The translations under genes were made by a program, and so were the position numbers. Under the pieces are notes generated by a model. It did no database searches. It saw nothing but the letters and a program-made list of their open reading frames with translations, and had not been told where the DNA came from. A DNA stretch of 64,000 bases from contig BIMP01000001.1 in NCBI GenBank assembly GCA_007996965.1, positions 1,514,749 through 1,578,748 on the forward strand. Reading direction: 5' to 3'. Source of the stretch: a cyanobiont of Ornithocercus magnificus. Its GTDB lineage: Bacteria > Cyanobacteriota > Cyanobacteriia > PCC-6307 > Cyanobiaceae. Positions 9,567 to 19,676 of this stretch are shown here, one piece after another; position 1 is the stretch's first letter, and each line of letters opens with the position of its first letter.

Positions 9567-10029
9567 CTCTATATTTTGGCAGATGCCAAGTCCGCCCGTG
9601 CATGCTTCTACTGATAGGCACAACTTTAGGAGTCCACAAATGGCAAAACCGTGCTGATTTATCAAGGCATTGACTAACTCAACTGACTAAAGTCGGCAGC
9701 AGCGAGACCCACGTGTAGGATGGTCACATTTAATTTGCCTGAGCTAGGCTGCTGCAGCTTGTTGGAATAAAGACTACTTCAAAGTACAGTAAATTGCTTC
9801 TAGTCACTGCTCAAGCTTGATAAGATCTACGTATAACTGTGCAACCCTGCTTAGTACGTGGCAACCCTCTCCCAGTTAGCCACGTGTTAGAAACCAAGGC
9901 TTAGTAGAGAATGATGCTACTCATAGGCGTTGTCACAGTCTCACACCTGCTTTGCACCCCAGCGAGCTATCTTATGACTGGGGTTAAGCTCTTGTAGCCT
10001 TAAAACCAAGGTTTTTTGCGGGAGGCTGA
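9567..10029. other. Gene-free stretch
   Basis: Divergent promoter region between the DCC-family gene (left) and the lipoprotein gene (right). A 14-base palindrome AAAACCAAGGTTTT at 10002-10015 sits just before the ribosome binding site of the lipoprotein gene. Nothing else recognised. Confidence 0.4.
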
Positions 10030-10371
10030 ATGGGCATCCACCGCCACATCATCATCTCTAGTACTTCTACACTGCTTTGCCTTCTTATGGCTGTCTCCTG
10101 CAGCCGCTCTGAGATTGGAAATCAGACTAGCAATAGTAACTTTGTTACAATGCGCCAGCTCGAAGTAAGACTCAATCAGCTAGAGCAAAGTATTCTCAGT
10201 CGGTTACCGATCCCAGTTGAAACAGACTCTGATAACATGCCGGCTGGCCCGATAAAGTCGCTTACTTTTCGAGTAGGCACTATTGACGACCGATTGCGTA
10301 TTTATTGGTCAGATGGCCGGACTAGTGATCTTCCATGCACCAAAGATGAGTCAGTTTGGGCTTGTGGTTAA
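10030..10371 (+). CDS. Small lipoprotein, unknown function
   Basis: A protein of 113 residues with an N-terminal signal and lipobox (LLMAVSC, Cys near residue 24), then a short helical segment (MRQLEVRLNQLEQSIL) that could form a coiled coil, and a C-terminal beta-rich part ending in two Cys residues that may form a disulfide. Start ATG is supported by a GGGAGG ribosome binding site about 5 bases upstream. Predicted to be anchored in a membrane facing the periplasm or lumen. No family recognised. Confidence 0.75.
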   Translation: MGIHRHIIISSTSTLLCLLMAVSCSRSEIGNQTSNSNFVTMRQLEVRLNQLEQSILSRLPIPVETDSDNMPAGPIKSLTFRVGTIDDRLRIYWSDGRTSDLPCTKDESVWACG

Positions 10372-10555
10372 GTCAGAGTCGAGCCTGCTATTTGTGTAGG
10401 ATTCCTGTGTTAAGGCTCTATATATTACACTGATTACACGTGGTGGCTAACATCTAGTTTCTAATGTGTGACTGTATTGTCTAGGCTATAACTACTGGCC
10501 TACTATGTAGCGATAGCTAGCTGTGTGTAGTATAGCTATGTTTAGAATGCGTTAT

Positions 10556-11503
10556 CTATTGACCTAAACATGCTGGTGTGGCTTGCAATACACATTGTAG
10601 AGCTTTCTTCCAACAATCAGCCAGGGGCCAAATCTCGCGCTTGGTAAGACTAAGTGCTATTCCCTTTTCGGTGTAAGCCGCTTCGTTGATAAAGACAGGT
10701 ACAACTGGACTGTCTCCCCAGCCTACTAACTGAATTGGTTCGCCGGCAGCTGTCTGGAAGAGCTCAGCGCCATCATGGATCGGCTGCCAGTCACGACCAT
10801 CACGTTCTGCCGCAACCTCAGCTACCCCACCAGTTTCACGGTCACGTGGTCGATTTATATTCTGAACATGTTTGTGAACAACTAGGTGCTTTGGGTAGCG
10901 GGCGCTTCCGCTCTCTACAGCTGTGAGCAGGTCAAAGACAGCCTGCAAAGCTAGGCGTGCTTGCTCAACAACTTGGCATCTCACTACTCCTTGTGGTACT
11001 GGGCCTATTTCGATCACCAGACCGCAAGGCCAAAAGCTCACTAGGAAGCCAGTTTGTAATGGATCATTCTCATGTAAATAGACAGGAAGTCCAAGACGGT
11101 TTTGTATTAATGCAGCTAGGGCTAAGTCTGCAGGGCGATGCCCGTAGACTACTAGACAGCTACCCATAGCAGCTGTAGTGTTGTGAAGATCAATAGCAAT
11201 CTTGCAAGGCTCACTACCCATTGGCCCATGTGCAGCAACGAGCTCACGAGCACGGCGGAGCTCAAGGTTGTCACTAGGAGCAGCTGGAGCCTGAATCAAG
11301 TCGCTGCAGAAAATGCGGTTTAGGTCGAAGTCAACGTAGCGACGACAGGACGCACACGCAGCAGGGTTACCGGTTACAACGTGTACTGGCCAATCATGAT
11401 GCTTGAGCAAGTCAGGTTGCTGTTGCCATTGATTTAGAAGCCACAAAGCATTAAGTTCATTGCCGTGGGTTCCGGCAACTAGGAGCACAGCTGATCGTTC
11501 CAT
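10556..11503 (-). CDS. Aspartoacylase-like zinc hydrolase
   Basis: AstE/AspA-family metallocarboxypeptidase fold, deacylating N-acyl amino acids (N-acetylaspartate type by family). Visible zinc ligands: GTHGNE near residue 12 (His and Glu) and the later His in IDLHNTTAAMG. The VTGNPAA and VDFDLNRIF (substrate-binding Asn-Arg pair) segments and the ENDPLQTGFLVSF and EIGPVPQGV (catalytic Glu) motifs match aspartoacylases. At 315 residues it has the usual length. It is divergent from the GST-like gene at 11565. The physiological substrate in cyanobacteria is unclear. Confidence 0.88.
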   Translation of the reverse strand: MERSAVLLVAGTHGNELNALWLLNQWQQQPDLLKHHDWPVHVVTGNPAACASCRRYVDFDLNRIFCSDLIQAPAAPSDNLELRRARELVAAHGPMGSEPCKIAIDLHNTTAAMGSCLVVYGHRPADLALAALIQNRLGLPVYLHENDPLQTGFLVSFWPCGLVIEIGPVPQGVVRCQVVEQARLALQAVFDLLTAVESGSARYPKHLVVHKHVQNINRPRDRETGGVAEVAAERDGRDWQPIHDGAELFQTAAGEPIQLVGWGDSPVVPVFINEAAYTEKGIALSLTKREIWPLADCWKKALQCVLQATPACLGQ

Positions 11504-11564
11504 TCTGAGATAGGGTAACTGTGTCAGCCTCGCGGAAATGCTGAGGAGTCACATGTAAATTGCT

Positions 11565-12530
11565 ATGATGATCCCTCCACAGCTTGTGTCCTCTGCTCGC
11601 TGGGGATGGCATCGCCAGTGGAAACTACTGATGGCAGCGGGTTTTGGCCCGTCAGATGCACGAGGCAATTACCAGCGAGCGTCTGGGAAGGTCCATAGTG
11701 AATACATGCCGTTACCAGAAAATCTGTGTTGCCGGCCACAAGAGGACCAACCGATCTTAATTGTTGCTCATAGTTGCCCTTGGGCCCACCGGGCCTGGTT
11801 AACGGTGAACCTACGTGAACTTAAGGGAAGACTAAAGCTGTTGGTTGCAGAAGCTGACACAGAAGCAGGTCGCTGGTGTCTAGCTCCACCTTGGAGAGGG
11901 TGTCACACACTTGCCGCTCTGTATCGATTAGCTAGAGAAACCGACATGCTCCGAGCAACAGTGCCCTTGCTTGTCGATCCGCTACCAGCTCCGCGGGTGC
12001 TAAGCAATGAGAGCGCGCTAATGGTAGAGTTACTTAATCTTTGGCCAGCTGCGGAAACAGCTCCCGATCTCGCGCCAGAAAATCTCAAGACAGAATTGCA
12101 AAATTGGCATCAACTGCTGCAGCCAGCTGTCAACGACGGTGTCTACCGTTGTGGTTTTGCCCGCAATCAAGCGGCCTACGACACAGCTGAGACTGCTCTC
12201 TTTGCGGCGCTTGACGTAGTTGAGTCAAACCTTGCAGCTCGTGGTCCATGGCTTTGTGGTGAACAGCTTACACTTGCAGATGTAAGGCTTTTCCCAACAA
12301 TGGTTCGTTGGGAGACAGTTTACGCCCCACTTTTCGGCTGCAGCCGGAAGCCTCTCCAGCATTTTCCTGAAATTCTTAGCTGGCGACGTAGGTTCTACAC
12401 ACTTTCAGGCGTTGCTGAAACCTGTGATGTGGAGGCTTGGCGTCGCGACTATTTTGGGGCCTTGTTTCCACTTAATCCTAGCGGCATTATTCCAGCAGGT
12501 CCTGATCTCAATATGCTGGTTGCCAATTAA
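11565..12530 (+). CDS. Glutathionyl-hydroquinone reductase-like GST (ECM4/YqjG type)
   Basis: Omega/Xi-class glutathione transferase. The active-site motif HSCPWAHRAW lies near residue 70, with the redox Cys preserved, then the N-terminal thioredoxin fold with PLLVD and SNESALMVELLN, and the all-helical C-terminal domain with LCGEQLTLADVRLFPTMVRW. At 321 residues it matches YqjG. The family reduces glutathionyl-quinones; in a phototroph it could detoxify quinone adducts. The start could be ATG 11565 or the adjacent ATG 11568. Confidence 0.88.
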   Translation: MMIPPQLVSSARWGWHRQWKLLMAAGFGPSDARGNYQRASGKVHSEYMPLPENLCCRPQEDQPILIVAHSCPWAHRAWLTVNLRELKGRLKLLVAEADTEAGRWCLAPPWRGCHTLAALYRLARETDMLRATVPLLVDPLPAPRVLSNESALMVELLNLWPAAETAPDLAPENLKTELQNWHQLLQPAVNDGVYRCGFARNQAAYDTAETALFAALDVVESNLAARGPWLCGEQLTLADVRLFPTMVRWETVYAPLFGCSRKPLQHFPEILSWRRRFYTLSGVAETCDVEAWRRDYFGALFPLNPSGIIPAGPDLNMLVAN

Positions 12531-12900
12531 ATGGTAGCACATCCACTTAATGCCCAATTAATTACTAAAGTCTCCAGGCCTTGTAGTCAAACTTTAGCTA
12601 AACATTAGCGCGACTCCACAATCAGTCCTAGGCTAAAATGATGACTTTGAAGTATGATAGCTCCCCGTAAAAAATTATCCATGAAATTTTTAACAGAAGG
12701 TGCATTAGTTAGTCGATGCCGCCGTTCATAACCTAGTTATGACTTAGGCGAGATTCCGTCCTCTTAGTAGCCACGGATACTTTTTGGTCGCAATGGTGTT
12801 GTTATCCAGATGAGACTTGGTTGTGGAGCATGGCATAACCGTAAACTGGCCGTAAGGTGTAGTTGTTGCCAGAGTCCGGCACCGGTTCCGGAAATGTCTA
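12531..12900. other. Gene-free stretch upstream of cp12
   Basis: No gene recognised. Presumably contains the cp12 promoter and 5' leader; no defined operator seen. Confidence 0.4.
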
Positions 12901-13119
12901 ATGAAATCTATCGACGAACACATCCAAAAGGATCAGACGGATCTGGAAGTTGCCAAAGCTGAAAGTAATCAGGCTAAGGTTCGCCACATTGCCGATGAGC
13001 TGCAATCTCTCAAAGAGTATAAAGAACACCATCCCAAGGACAGTCATGATCCTACATCCCTTGAGTTATACTGTGAGTCTAACCCAGAAGCTGACGAGTG
13101 CCGTGTATACGATGATTGA
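12901..13119 (+). CDS. cp12: CP12, Calvin-cycle regulatory protein (short-cysteine form)
   Basis: Intrinsically disordered linker that, when oxidised, bridges GAPDH and phosphoribulokinase and shuts down the Calvin cycle in the dark. The C-terminal half is diagnostic: LELYCESNPEADECRVYDD with Cys58 and Cys67 forming the redox loop that enters the GAPDH active site. The N-terminal Cys pair seen in plant and many cyanobacterial CP12 proteins is absent here (only two Cys in 72 residues), a variant also found in marine picocyanobacteria. Stands alone between gene-free stretches, followed by an inverted repeat at 13179-13234. Confidence 0.92.
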   Translation: MKSIDEHIQKDQTDLEVAKAESNQAKVRHIADELQSLKEYKEHHPKDSHDPTSLELYCESNPEADECRVYDD

Positions 13120-13178
13120 ACTTGTAACCTGAAATATGTACAGCGCGACTATCAACTAGTAGTCAGGAAAAACTCAAA

Positions 13179-13234
13179 CTTTGAGCCATAAAAAGTGGGT
13201 TTTTAAGCAACCCTGCTCCATTAATGGCTCAAAG
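13179..13234. repeat. Inverted repeat downstream of cp12
   Basis: Perfect 11-base arms CTTTGAGCCAT (13179-13189) and ATGGCTCAAAG (13224-13234) with a loop of about 34 bases, 60 bases after the cp12 stop and ahead of the convergent gene at 13261. Position suits a transcript end between convergent genes, but there is no terminal T run at the stem base. Confidence 0.5.
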
Positions 13235-13260
13235 CTGTTAGGCGCTAAGCGCTAGTAGAC

Positions 13261-13443
13261 TTACTGGTCATCGTCAAATTCAGCTGGACTACCAGTCAGT
13301 GAGCATACAACGGCCTCCTCAGCCCTCATCTCACGCACTTCGGCGATTGGGCGTCCCATTCGACGCAGCACGTCAATCTCCGCGATAGTTTGGCAGCGGG
13401 CGATAACCTGACCATCATTGTCAAAGCAGCTATGGAAAGTCAT
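13261..13443 (-). CDS. Conserved-looking small protein, unknown function (60 aa)
   Basis: Starts MTFHSCFDNDGQ and ends in an acidic tail EFDDDQ. The start at 13443 is chosen because a GGGA ribosome binding site lies about 5 bases upstream, while the longer frame up to 13506 adds 21 residues without support. Two Cys near the N-terminus and one near the C-terminus. It lies 87 bases downstream of obgE's stop on the opposite side, on the same strand as obgE, so it may be transcribed with obgE. No family recognised. Confidence 0.65.
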   Translation of the reverse strand: MTFHSCFDNDGQVIARCQTIAEIDVLRRMGRPIAEVREMRAEEAVVCSLTGSPAEFDDDQ

Positions 13444-13530
13444 GACATTCCCAGAAACAATCCTGTTATGGCCCTGAATGGAAGTCAGCACAAGCAAAGA
13501 TGACAAGGCTGTGACAGAGTTAGCCCCCTG

Positions 13531-14535
<1,005 letters not shown>

Positions 14536-14645
14536 TTAGGCTTTGACACCTTATAAGTGCTAATAGTAAAGCGCTTCCACCATGGTTATCTTATCTTTAG
14601 GTCTATCCTGAAACTTTGCACAAATTTTATCCCGGTCAAAATAAA

Positions 14646-14759
14646 ATGAAGACCAGTGAAGCTATAGCCAGATCTTCAGACTTGAGTGTCGCTGCTAGAG
14701 GATGTGTAGTCTACATAATACTACTGGGTCTACTATGTCGCTGGATTAGCATCATATAG
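14646..14759 (+). CDS. Possible small membrane protein (37 aa)
   Basis: Frame MKTSEAIARSSDLSVAARG followed by one hydrophobic segment CVVYIILLGLLCRWISII and stop. It lies in the otherwise gene-free interval between obgE and mutS2, divergent from obgE. The polar N-terminus plus one clean transmembrane helix argues for a real gene, but it is short and no family is recognised. Confidence 0.4.
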   Translation: MKTSEAIARSSDLSVAARGCVVYIILLGLLCRWISII

Positions 14760-14835
14760 GCAGCAGTCTTTGAGTCAGATAAGTTGGATCTCAAGGAAAG
14801 CATTAAACTACCATGTTTAGAAATAGTTATATTAT

Positions 14836-17235
14836 TCAGCGGACCCATACAACACTACAGCCAAGACCACCATCGGCTTGCTCAGCATCGCACACTTGCT
14901 CGACGTAAGAAACAGACTGTAGCCAAGTACGGAGACCACGCTTGAGTTTGCCTGTTCCAATGCCATGAACTATCCAGACTGGGCCGCTGACTTTGCGCAG
15001 GTACTCTTCAACAACAGCCTCAGCCTCATGAACACGTAGGCCACGTACATCAATAGTATTGCTGCTAGTGCGTATATGAGGGTTACTCTGGTTGTAAAGA
15101 CTTGGCCGCGTTGTTGCCGTCACTGGTGGTGTTGGTATGGGTTGTTTACCATCGAGGCTTTGCACAGCAGCCAACTCGACAGTACTACGCATTAAACCGC
15201 AACGTACTGTCAATTGCTCTCCATTTTCAGAGATCGCTAGGACCTCAGCTGCCTTGCCGAATGCCACCAGTCTAATACGCTCTCCTACTTGGGGTTTCCA
15301 ACCACTTGGTTTCTCTGGTAGCTGTTGTGGCTGGTGCAATCTTTCTAGGTGTCGTAATCGCAGACCAACAGTGCGTGCTGTCTCACCATCAGCATGCCGA
15401 TCACGCAGCCTTTGTATGAGACAACGTACTTCCTTTTGAGCATCCTGGATTGATGCTTCCAGATGCTGCCGTATTTGATCTTGAAACTCTGCTGACTGTT
15501 GTTTTTGGCGCTGCCAGTAGGTAAGTAGTTCCTCGTGTAGTAGCTCAGTACGAGCAAGTAATGCTGAAGCATTTTCTGCTGCAACTTTTTGTCGCTGACG
15601 TTGTTGTTCAAGTTCTTCGATAATAGTTCCTACATCATCCTTTCCATTGCTAGTGGATTGTAGTAAAGAGCGTGCCTCGCTCACTACAGCACTATTAAGC
15701 CCCAGACGGCTAGCAATATCTAGTGCATTACTGCGACCGGGAATTCCCCAAAGCAGTTCATAGGTTGGTGAGAGTGTGATGTTATTGAAAGCGACTGAAG
15801 AGTTTTCAAAGCGGGAATCACTGTACTTGAGCGCTTTCAAGTCACTGAAATGAGTAGTGGCAATTGTCAAGCGGGTTCGATCTGCAAGGTGCCGTAGAAG
15901 TGCTGTTGCTAGTGCTGTGCCCTCAGCAGGATCCGTGCCTGCACCAACCTCGTCAAGCAGGACTAGTGATGGGCTAGGGCCATTCTCAACAGCCTTTAGG
16001 ATACGATCAACCCGCTGTATATGGCCGCTAAAGGTTGACAGGCTTTGCTGCAAGGACTGCTCGTCGCCTATATCAGCAAGTACCTGGGCACACCATGGCA
16101 AAACCGGGGAGTTGCTACAAGGAATCTGGAGGCCAGCTCGGGCCATTAACGCCGCTATTCCTATACTCTTAAGTGCAACTGTTTTGCCACCAGTATTAGG
16201 TCCAGTAATAGCTACAACACGCAGTTTACTAGAGACTTCAACAGTTATGGGCACAACAGATGGACCTTGCTTGTGTTGGTGCTGCCAGACAAGTAGTGGG
16301 TGACGCAAATTGTGCAGTTGAAAAGGAGCCTCAGGGCAGTCATCTAGAGTGGGAGTAACACCATCGAGCCAGGTGCCATAGCGACTGCGCGTGAGGGCAA
16401 GATCCAGCCGCAACAGAACGGACGCTAGATGCTCGAGTTCTGGTAGTCGCTTAGCGACAGATCTGCTGAGCTCAGCCAGTACACGCTGCTCTTCCTCGCG
16501 AATGCGTCCTTCAAGATCTGCAATCTGATTGCCAAGATTGATTACAGCATGAGGTTCAATGTAAGTCGTACTGCCGGATGCAGAACTGTCATGTACAACT
16601 CCTGGTAGTGAGGTACTAGCACCAGCTCTGACAGCTAAGACAGGACGTCCATGACGTTCAGATATGATTGTGTCTTGCAATAAGAGTGTACTACGCCGAA
16701 TTAAATCCTGTAAGTAACTAGTACGTTGCTGGCGCAGCTCTTGGTGTTTCCAGCGCCAACTAGCTAGGCACTGGCTAGCACGATCAGCGACGCGCGCGCT
16801 CTCTTCAAGTGAGTATTTGATATGCTTTTCTAGTTCTGGCAAAGTAGTGAAATTCTCTATAAGTCTTGTGATCACAGGACGTAGTCTTACGTTATCAATT
16901 TGACGACGCAGTCGACGAGCGGCTGCTAAGGTATCAGCCAATGCAAGCAGTTGATCTCCCGAAGCTGTACCACCCTTATTGCAGCATGCGAGTGTGGGAT
17001 CCAGGTCATGGACTCCTCGGAAACTCAGCCCTCCCTCAATTACCTTGTCAAGATCTAACATCTCTAATGTCTCTGCTAAGAGCTGATGGCTGATTTCTAT
17101 AGCGCTTGGCAGCTCTAGCCTTCGGCAAGCACGTTGGCCTGAGATAGTACTAGCAAAGCTGGCTATGTGCTCACATAGCCTAGGCCATTCGAGAAGCTCT
17201 AGTGTCTCTTCTGCCACCGTTAAGGAGGTGGTCAT
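14836..17235 (-). CDS. mutS2: Endonuclease MutS2
   Basis: MutS-family ATPase with a C-terminal Smr nuclease domain; acts on recombination intermediates or on collided ribosomes. Seen: N-terminal clamp and lever helices, Walker A ITGPNTGGKT near residue 340, SLSTFSGHIQRV, Walker B LVLLDEVGAGTDPAEG and ATTHFSDLKAL, a long coiled-coil stretch (about 520-640), and the Smr domain from NTIDVRGLRVHEAEA to VWIVHGIGTGKLKRGLR. 799 residues is typical. The start ATG overlaps the stop of the upstream VOC gene (ATGA), implying translational coupling. Confidence 0.94.
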   Translation of the reverse strand: MTTSLTVAEETLELLEWPRLCEHIASFASTISGQRACRRLELPSAIEISHQLLAETLEMLDLDKVIEGGLSFRGVHDLDPTLACCNKGGTASGDQLLALADTLAAARRLRRQIDNVRLRPVITRLIENFTTLPELEKHIKYSLEESARVADRASQCLASWRWKHQELRQQRTSYLQDLIRRSTLLLQDTIISERHGRPVLAVRAGASTSLPGVVHDSSASGSTTYIEPHAVINLGNQIADLEGRIREEEQRVLAELSRSVAKRLPELEHLASVLLRLDLALTRSRYGTWLDGVTPTLDDCPEAPFQLHNLRHPLLVWQHQHKQGPSVVPITVEVSSKLRVVAITGPNTGGKTVALKSIGIAALMARAGLQIPCSNSPVLPWCAQVLADIGDEQSLQQSLSTFSGHIQRVDRILKAVENGPSPSLVLLDEVGAGTDPAEGTALATALLRHLADRTRLTIATTHFSDLKALKYSDSRFENSSVAFNNITLSPTYELLWGIPGRSNALDIASRLGLNSAVVSEARSLLQSTSNGKDDVGTIIEELEQQRQRQKVAAENASALLARTELLHEELLTYWQRQKQQSAEFQDQIRQHLEASIQDAQKEVRCLIQRLRDRHADGETARTVGLRLRHLERLHQPQQLPEKPSGWKPQVGERIRLVAFGKAAEVLAISENGEQLTVRCGLMRSTVELAAVQSLDGKQPIPTPPVTATTRPSLYNQSNPHIRTSSNTIDVRGLRVHEAEAVVEEYLRKVSGPVWIVHGIGTGKLKRGLRTWLQSVSYVEQVCDAEQADGGLGCSVVWVR

Positions 17236-17630
17236 GCCGATTTGCTGATTTTTGATTGGTTACCAAGAATACCCTCTGGTGGCTCGTATAACATTTCAAG
17301 CCAATTACCATCGGGGTCTTGTAAGTAAAAAGAGGCAGTACCATCACGGTGGTTATGCACCTCACCCACAGTGGTTCCTTCCTGCCTCAATTTATAGTGA
17401 ACGTCTTCAACAGCTTTACGGTCCTTGAAGTGAAAAGCGAAGTGGGGCCCTGCCGCCTGATAGTTAGGTCCCAAAAGTGCAAGACCATCGTGGCTGTTAC
17501 TAGCCTCGAGATAGCTCCAATCTGTAGCTTTCCAAATAACGCGCATTCCTAGGCTAGTATAGAAGCAGATGGCACGGTCGATATCCCGGACACGGATAGC
17601 AACATGACCAAGACGTTGGACAGGGAGCAT
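17232..17630 (-). CDS. VOC-family (glyoxalase I-like) protein
   Basis: Single vicinal-oxygen-chelate fold: RLGHVAIRVRDIDRAICFY at the N-terminus (His metal ligand), then HFAFHFKD and the C-terminal DPDGNWLEMLYEP (Glu ligand). About 132 residues from ATG 17630; the longer frame to 17723 extends into hemB's C-terminal end and is rejected. The exact reaction is unknown; the family includes glyoxalases and dioxygenases. Overlaps mutS2 by four bases and lies 55 bases downstream of hemB. Confidence 0.85.
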   Translation of the reverse strand: MLPVQRLGHVAIRVRDIDRAICFYTSLGMRVIWKATDWSYLEASNSHDGLALLGPNYQAAGPHFAFHFKDRKAVEDVHYKLRQEGTTVGEVHNHRDGTASFYLQDPDGNWLEMLYEPPEGILGNQSKISKSA

Positions 17631-17685
17631 AGAGATAGCAGTAAGGCTGTTTGCATTCTGGAATCTGACAACGCCTGGCGCGACC

Positions 17686-18690
17686 TCAACTTTGCCGTAG
17701 CCAGGAAGCAGCGTCGCAAGCATGATATGTGAGAATCAGATCAGCACCAGCACGTTTAAAGCCAAGTAGGGTCTCTAAAACCACAGATTTTTCATCGATC
17801 CAACCGCGCTCAGCAGCAGCCTTAACCATTGCGTACTCGCCACTAACATTATAAGCAGCTATTGGCAACTCAAATTCACTACGCAATCGATGAATGATGT
17901 CTAGATATGCCAGACCGGGTTTAACCATCAATATGTCAGCACCCTCAGCTTCGTCAAGTTGGGCTTCGATTAGGGCCTCGCGCGCATTAGCAGGATCCAT
18001 CTGGTAAGTTGATTTATTCTTAGGGATAGGCTTGTTGGAACATCCATCCCGGGGTGCCGAATCTAGTGCATTACGAAAGGGACCATAGTAAGCAGAAGCA
18101 TACTTGGCTGTATAGCTGATAATGCTAACTTGCGTGAAACCTTCGTCATCCAGTGCTTCACGGATAGCGCCAACACGGCCATCCATCATATCGCTTGGGC
18201 CAATGAGGTCAGCTCCAGCTCGAGCCTGAACAACAGCTTGGTAACAGAGCTGAGTGACTGTCTCGTCATTAAGTACAATACCATCAACGCTGACGATGCC
18301 ATCATGGCCGTCGCAAGAGTAAGGATCTAGGGCCACGTCGGTCATAACTGTCATTTGTGGCAGTTCTTGCTTAAGCAGTCGAATTGCGCGTGGGATAAGA
18401 CCATTTTCATTGAAACATTCCGCACCATCTTCACTCTTGAGACCGTCTGCAATCTTCGGGAAGAGGACTACGCAACGCACACCAAGATCCCAGGCACGCC
18501 ACACCTCGCCCACTAAAGCATCAAGGCTCCATCGATTGATCCCAGGCATCGCGGAGATTGGCTCGACGCTAGCTCCCTCATGAACAAAAATAGGGTAGAT
18601 GAAATCGGAAGCGCTAATGCTGTGCTCCCGCACTATTGAGCGCAGAGCCGCAGTATGGCGCAGACGCCGGGGTCGGTAAGTGAGATCCAT
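17686..18690 (-). CDS. hemB: Porphobilinogen synthase (ALA dehydratase)
   Basis: Condenses two 5-aminolevulinates to porphobilinogen, feeding heme, chlorophyll and bilins. Family segments: FIYPIFVHEG, ISAMPGINRWSLD, VRCVVLFPKI, the metal region MTDVALDPYSCDGHDGIV, and the two active-site lysines in SYTAKYASAYYGPF and DILMVKPGLAYLDI. The Cys-rich zinc triad of the zinc enzymes is not present (only one Cys in that loop), so this is the magnesium-type enzyme usual in phototrophs. 334 residues, ATG start, same strand as dnaJ-like gene upstream. Confidence 0.95.
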   Translation of the reverse strand: MDLTYRPRRLRHTAALRSIVREHSISASDFIYPIFVHEGASVEPISAMPGINRWSLDALVGEVWRAWDLGVRCVVLFPKIADGLKSEDGAECFNENGLIPRAIRLLKQELPQMTVMTDVALDPYSCDGHDGIVSVDGIVLNDETVTQLCYQAVVQARAGADLIGPSDMMDGRVGAIREALDDEGFTQVSIISYTAKYASAYYGPFRNALDSAPRDGCSNKPIPKNKSTYQMDPANAREALIEAQLDEAEGADILMVKPGLAYLDIIHRLRSEFELPIAAYNVSGEYAMVKAAAERGWIDEKSVVLETLLGFKRAGADLILTYHACDAASWLRQS

Positions 18691-18731
18691 CGTGGAGCCA
18701 GACTTTTAGAAGCGGATCGTAGATTGGGCCT

Positions 18732-19676
18732 TTAGAGACGAGCGGTTGCCAGCCAGTCAAGACGTGGGTCAGCTGTACGCGAGCGGCGCAGCTTCTCAAG
18801 CAACTGTTCTTCCTCAGATGTCCAATGAGGAGGGAACTGGACGATCAGAGTTAGTATCAGATCACCACGGCCGGTCTTGCATGGCCAACCTTTACCTTTC
18901 AGGCGCAAGCTCCGACCGGGCGCGGTGCCGGCTGGGATAGTAACTTCGGCTTCACCGTCAGGTGTCATCACCATGACTGTGGCACCAAGAGCCAATTCAT
19001 CGATGGCTACCGGCAAATTGGCACGTAACTGGTCACCATCAAGACTCCATACTGGGTGTGTCTGAACTTCGAGGTTCAGATAGAGATCACCTCGTCTACC
19101 AGTACCAGGCTGTAGGTTGCCTTTTCCTTTCAGACGGAGTCTAGAGCCAGTGCGTACGCCTGCTGGAATGCGTACCTGCACCCGTTCTTCGTTTACCGAA
19201 AGGGTACGCTCCGTACCGCGAAAGGCTTCGCCTAGGCCTATGTGGATTGGAGCTTCAGCATCGAGATTTACTGGAGTGCGGGCAGCCCCTCGAGAGAAGC
19301 CTCCACTTGAGAAGCTGGTAGTTTTAGATTGAGCACTTCCAAAGCGTCCCAGCAGATCATTGATAAATTCGTCAAAATTGCCATAACGGCCAAAGTCAAC
19401 CTCAAATCCTGGCCCACCGGTATTAGCTGATGCTCCATTCGTCTGGTTCCAATACTGACCAAATTGCTCATAGCGCCGGCGTTTCTCTGAGTCTGAGAGT
19501 ACCTCGTAGGCCTCGCTGACTTCTTTAAACTTAGCTTCAGCAACCTTGTCTCCAGGGTTTACGTCCGGATGGTATTGGCGAGCCAGCTTGCGGAAGGCGC
19601 GCTTGATAGCATCAGTATCAGCGTTGCGATCGACGCCGAGGACATTGAAATAGTCGCGGTAGCCACTACCGGCCAT
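18732..19676 (-). CDS. DnaJ-class co-chaperone lacking zinc finger (CbpA-like)
   Basis: Type II J-domain protein. J domain at residues 7-75 with the HPD motif ([12 protein letters not shown]) and [13 protein letters not shown]; then a Gly/Phe-rich linker ([20 protein letters not shown]) and the two C-terminal substrate-binding barrels, without the CxxCxGxG zinc repeats of DnaJ. 314 residues matches CbpA/DnaJ2. It stimulates Hsp70 ATPase; no dnaK is adjacent in this window. The next stretch upstream is gene-free. Confidence 0.92.
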   Translation of the reverse strand: MAGSGYRDYFNVLGVDRNADTDAIKRAFRKLARQYHPDVNPGDKVAEAKFKEVSEAYEVLSDSEKRRRYEQFGQYWNQTNGASANTGGPGFEVDFGRYGNFDEFINDLLGRFGSAQSKTTSFSSGGFSRGAARTPVNLDAEAPIHIGLGEAFRGTERTLSVNEERVQVRIPAGVRTGSRLRLKGKGNLQPGTGRRGDLYLNLEVQTHPVWSLDGDQLRANLPVAIDELALGATVMVMTPDGEAEVTIPAGTAPGRSLRLKGKGWPCKTGRGDLILTLIVQFPPHWTSEEEQLLEKLRRSRTADPRLDWLATARL

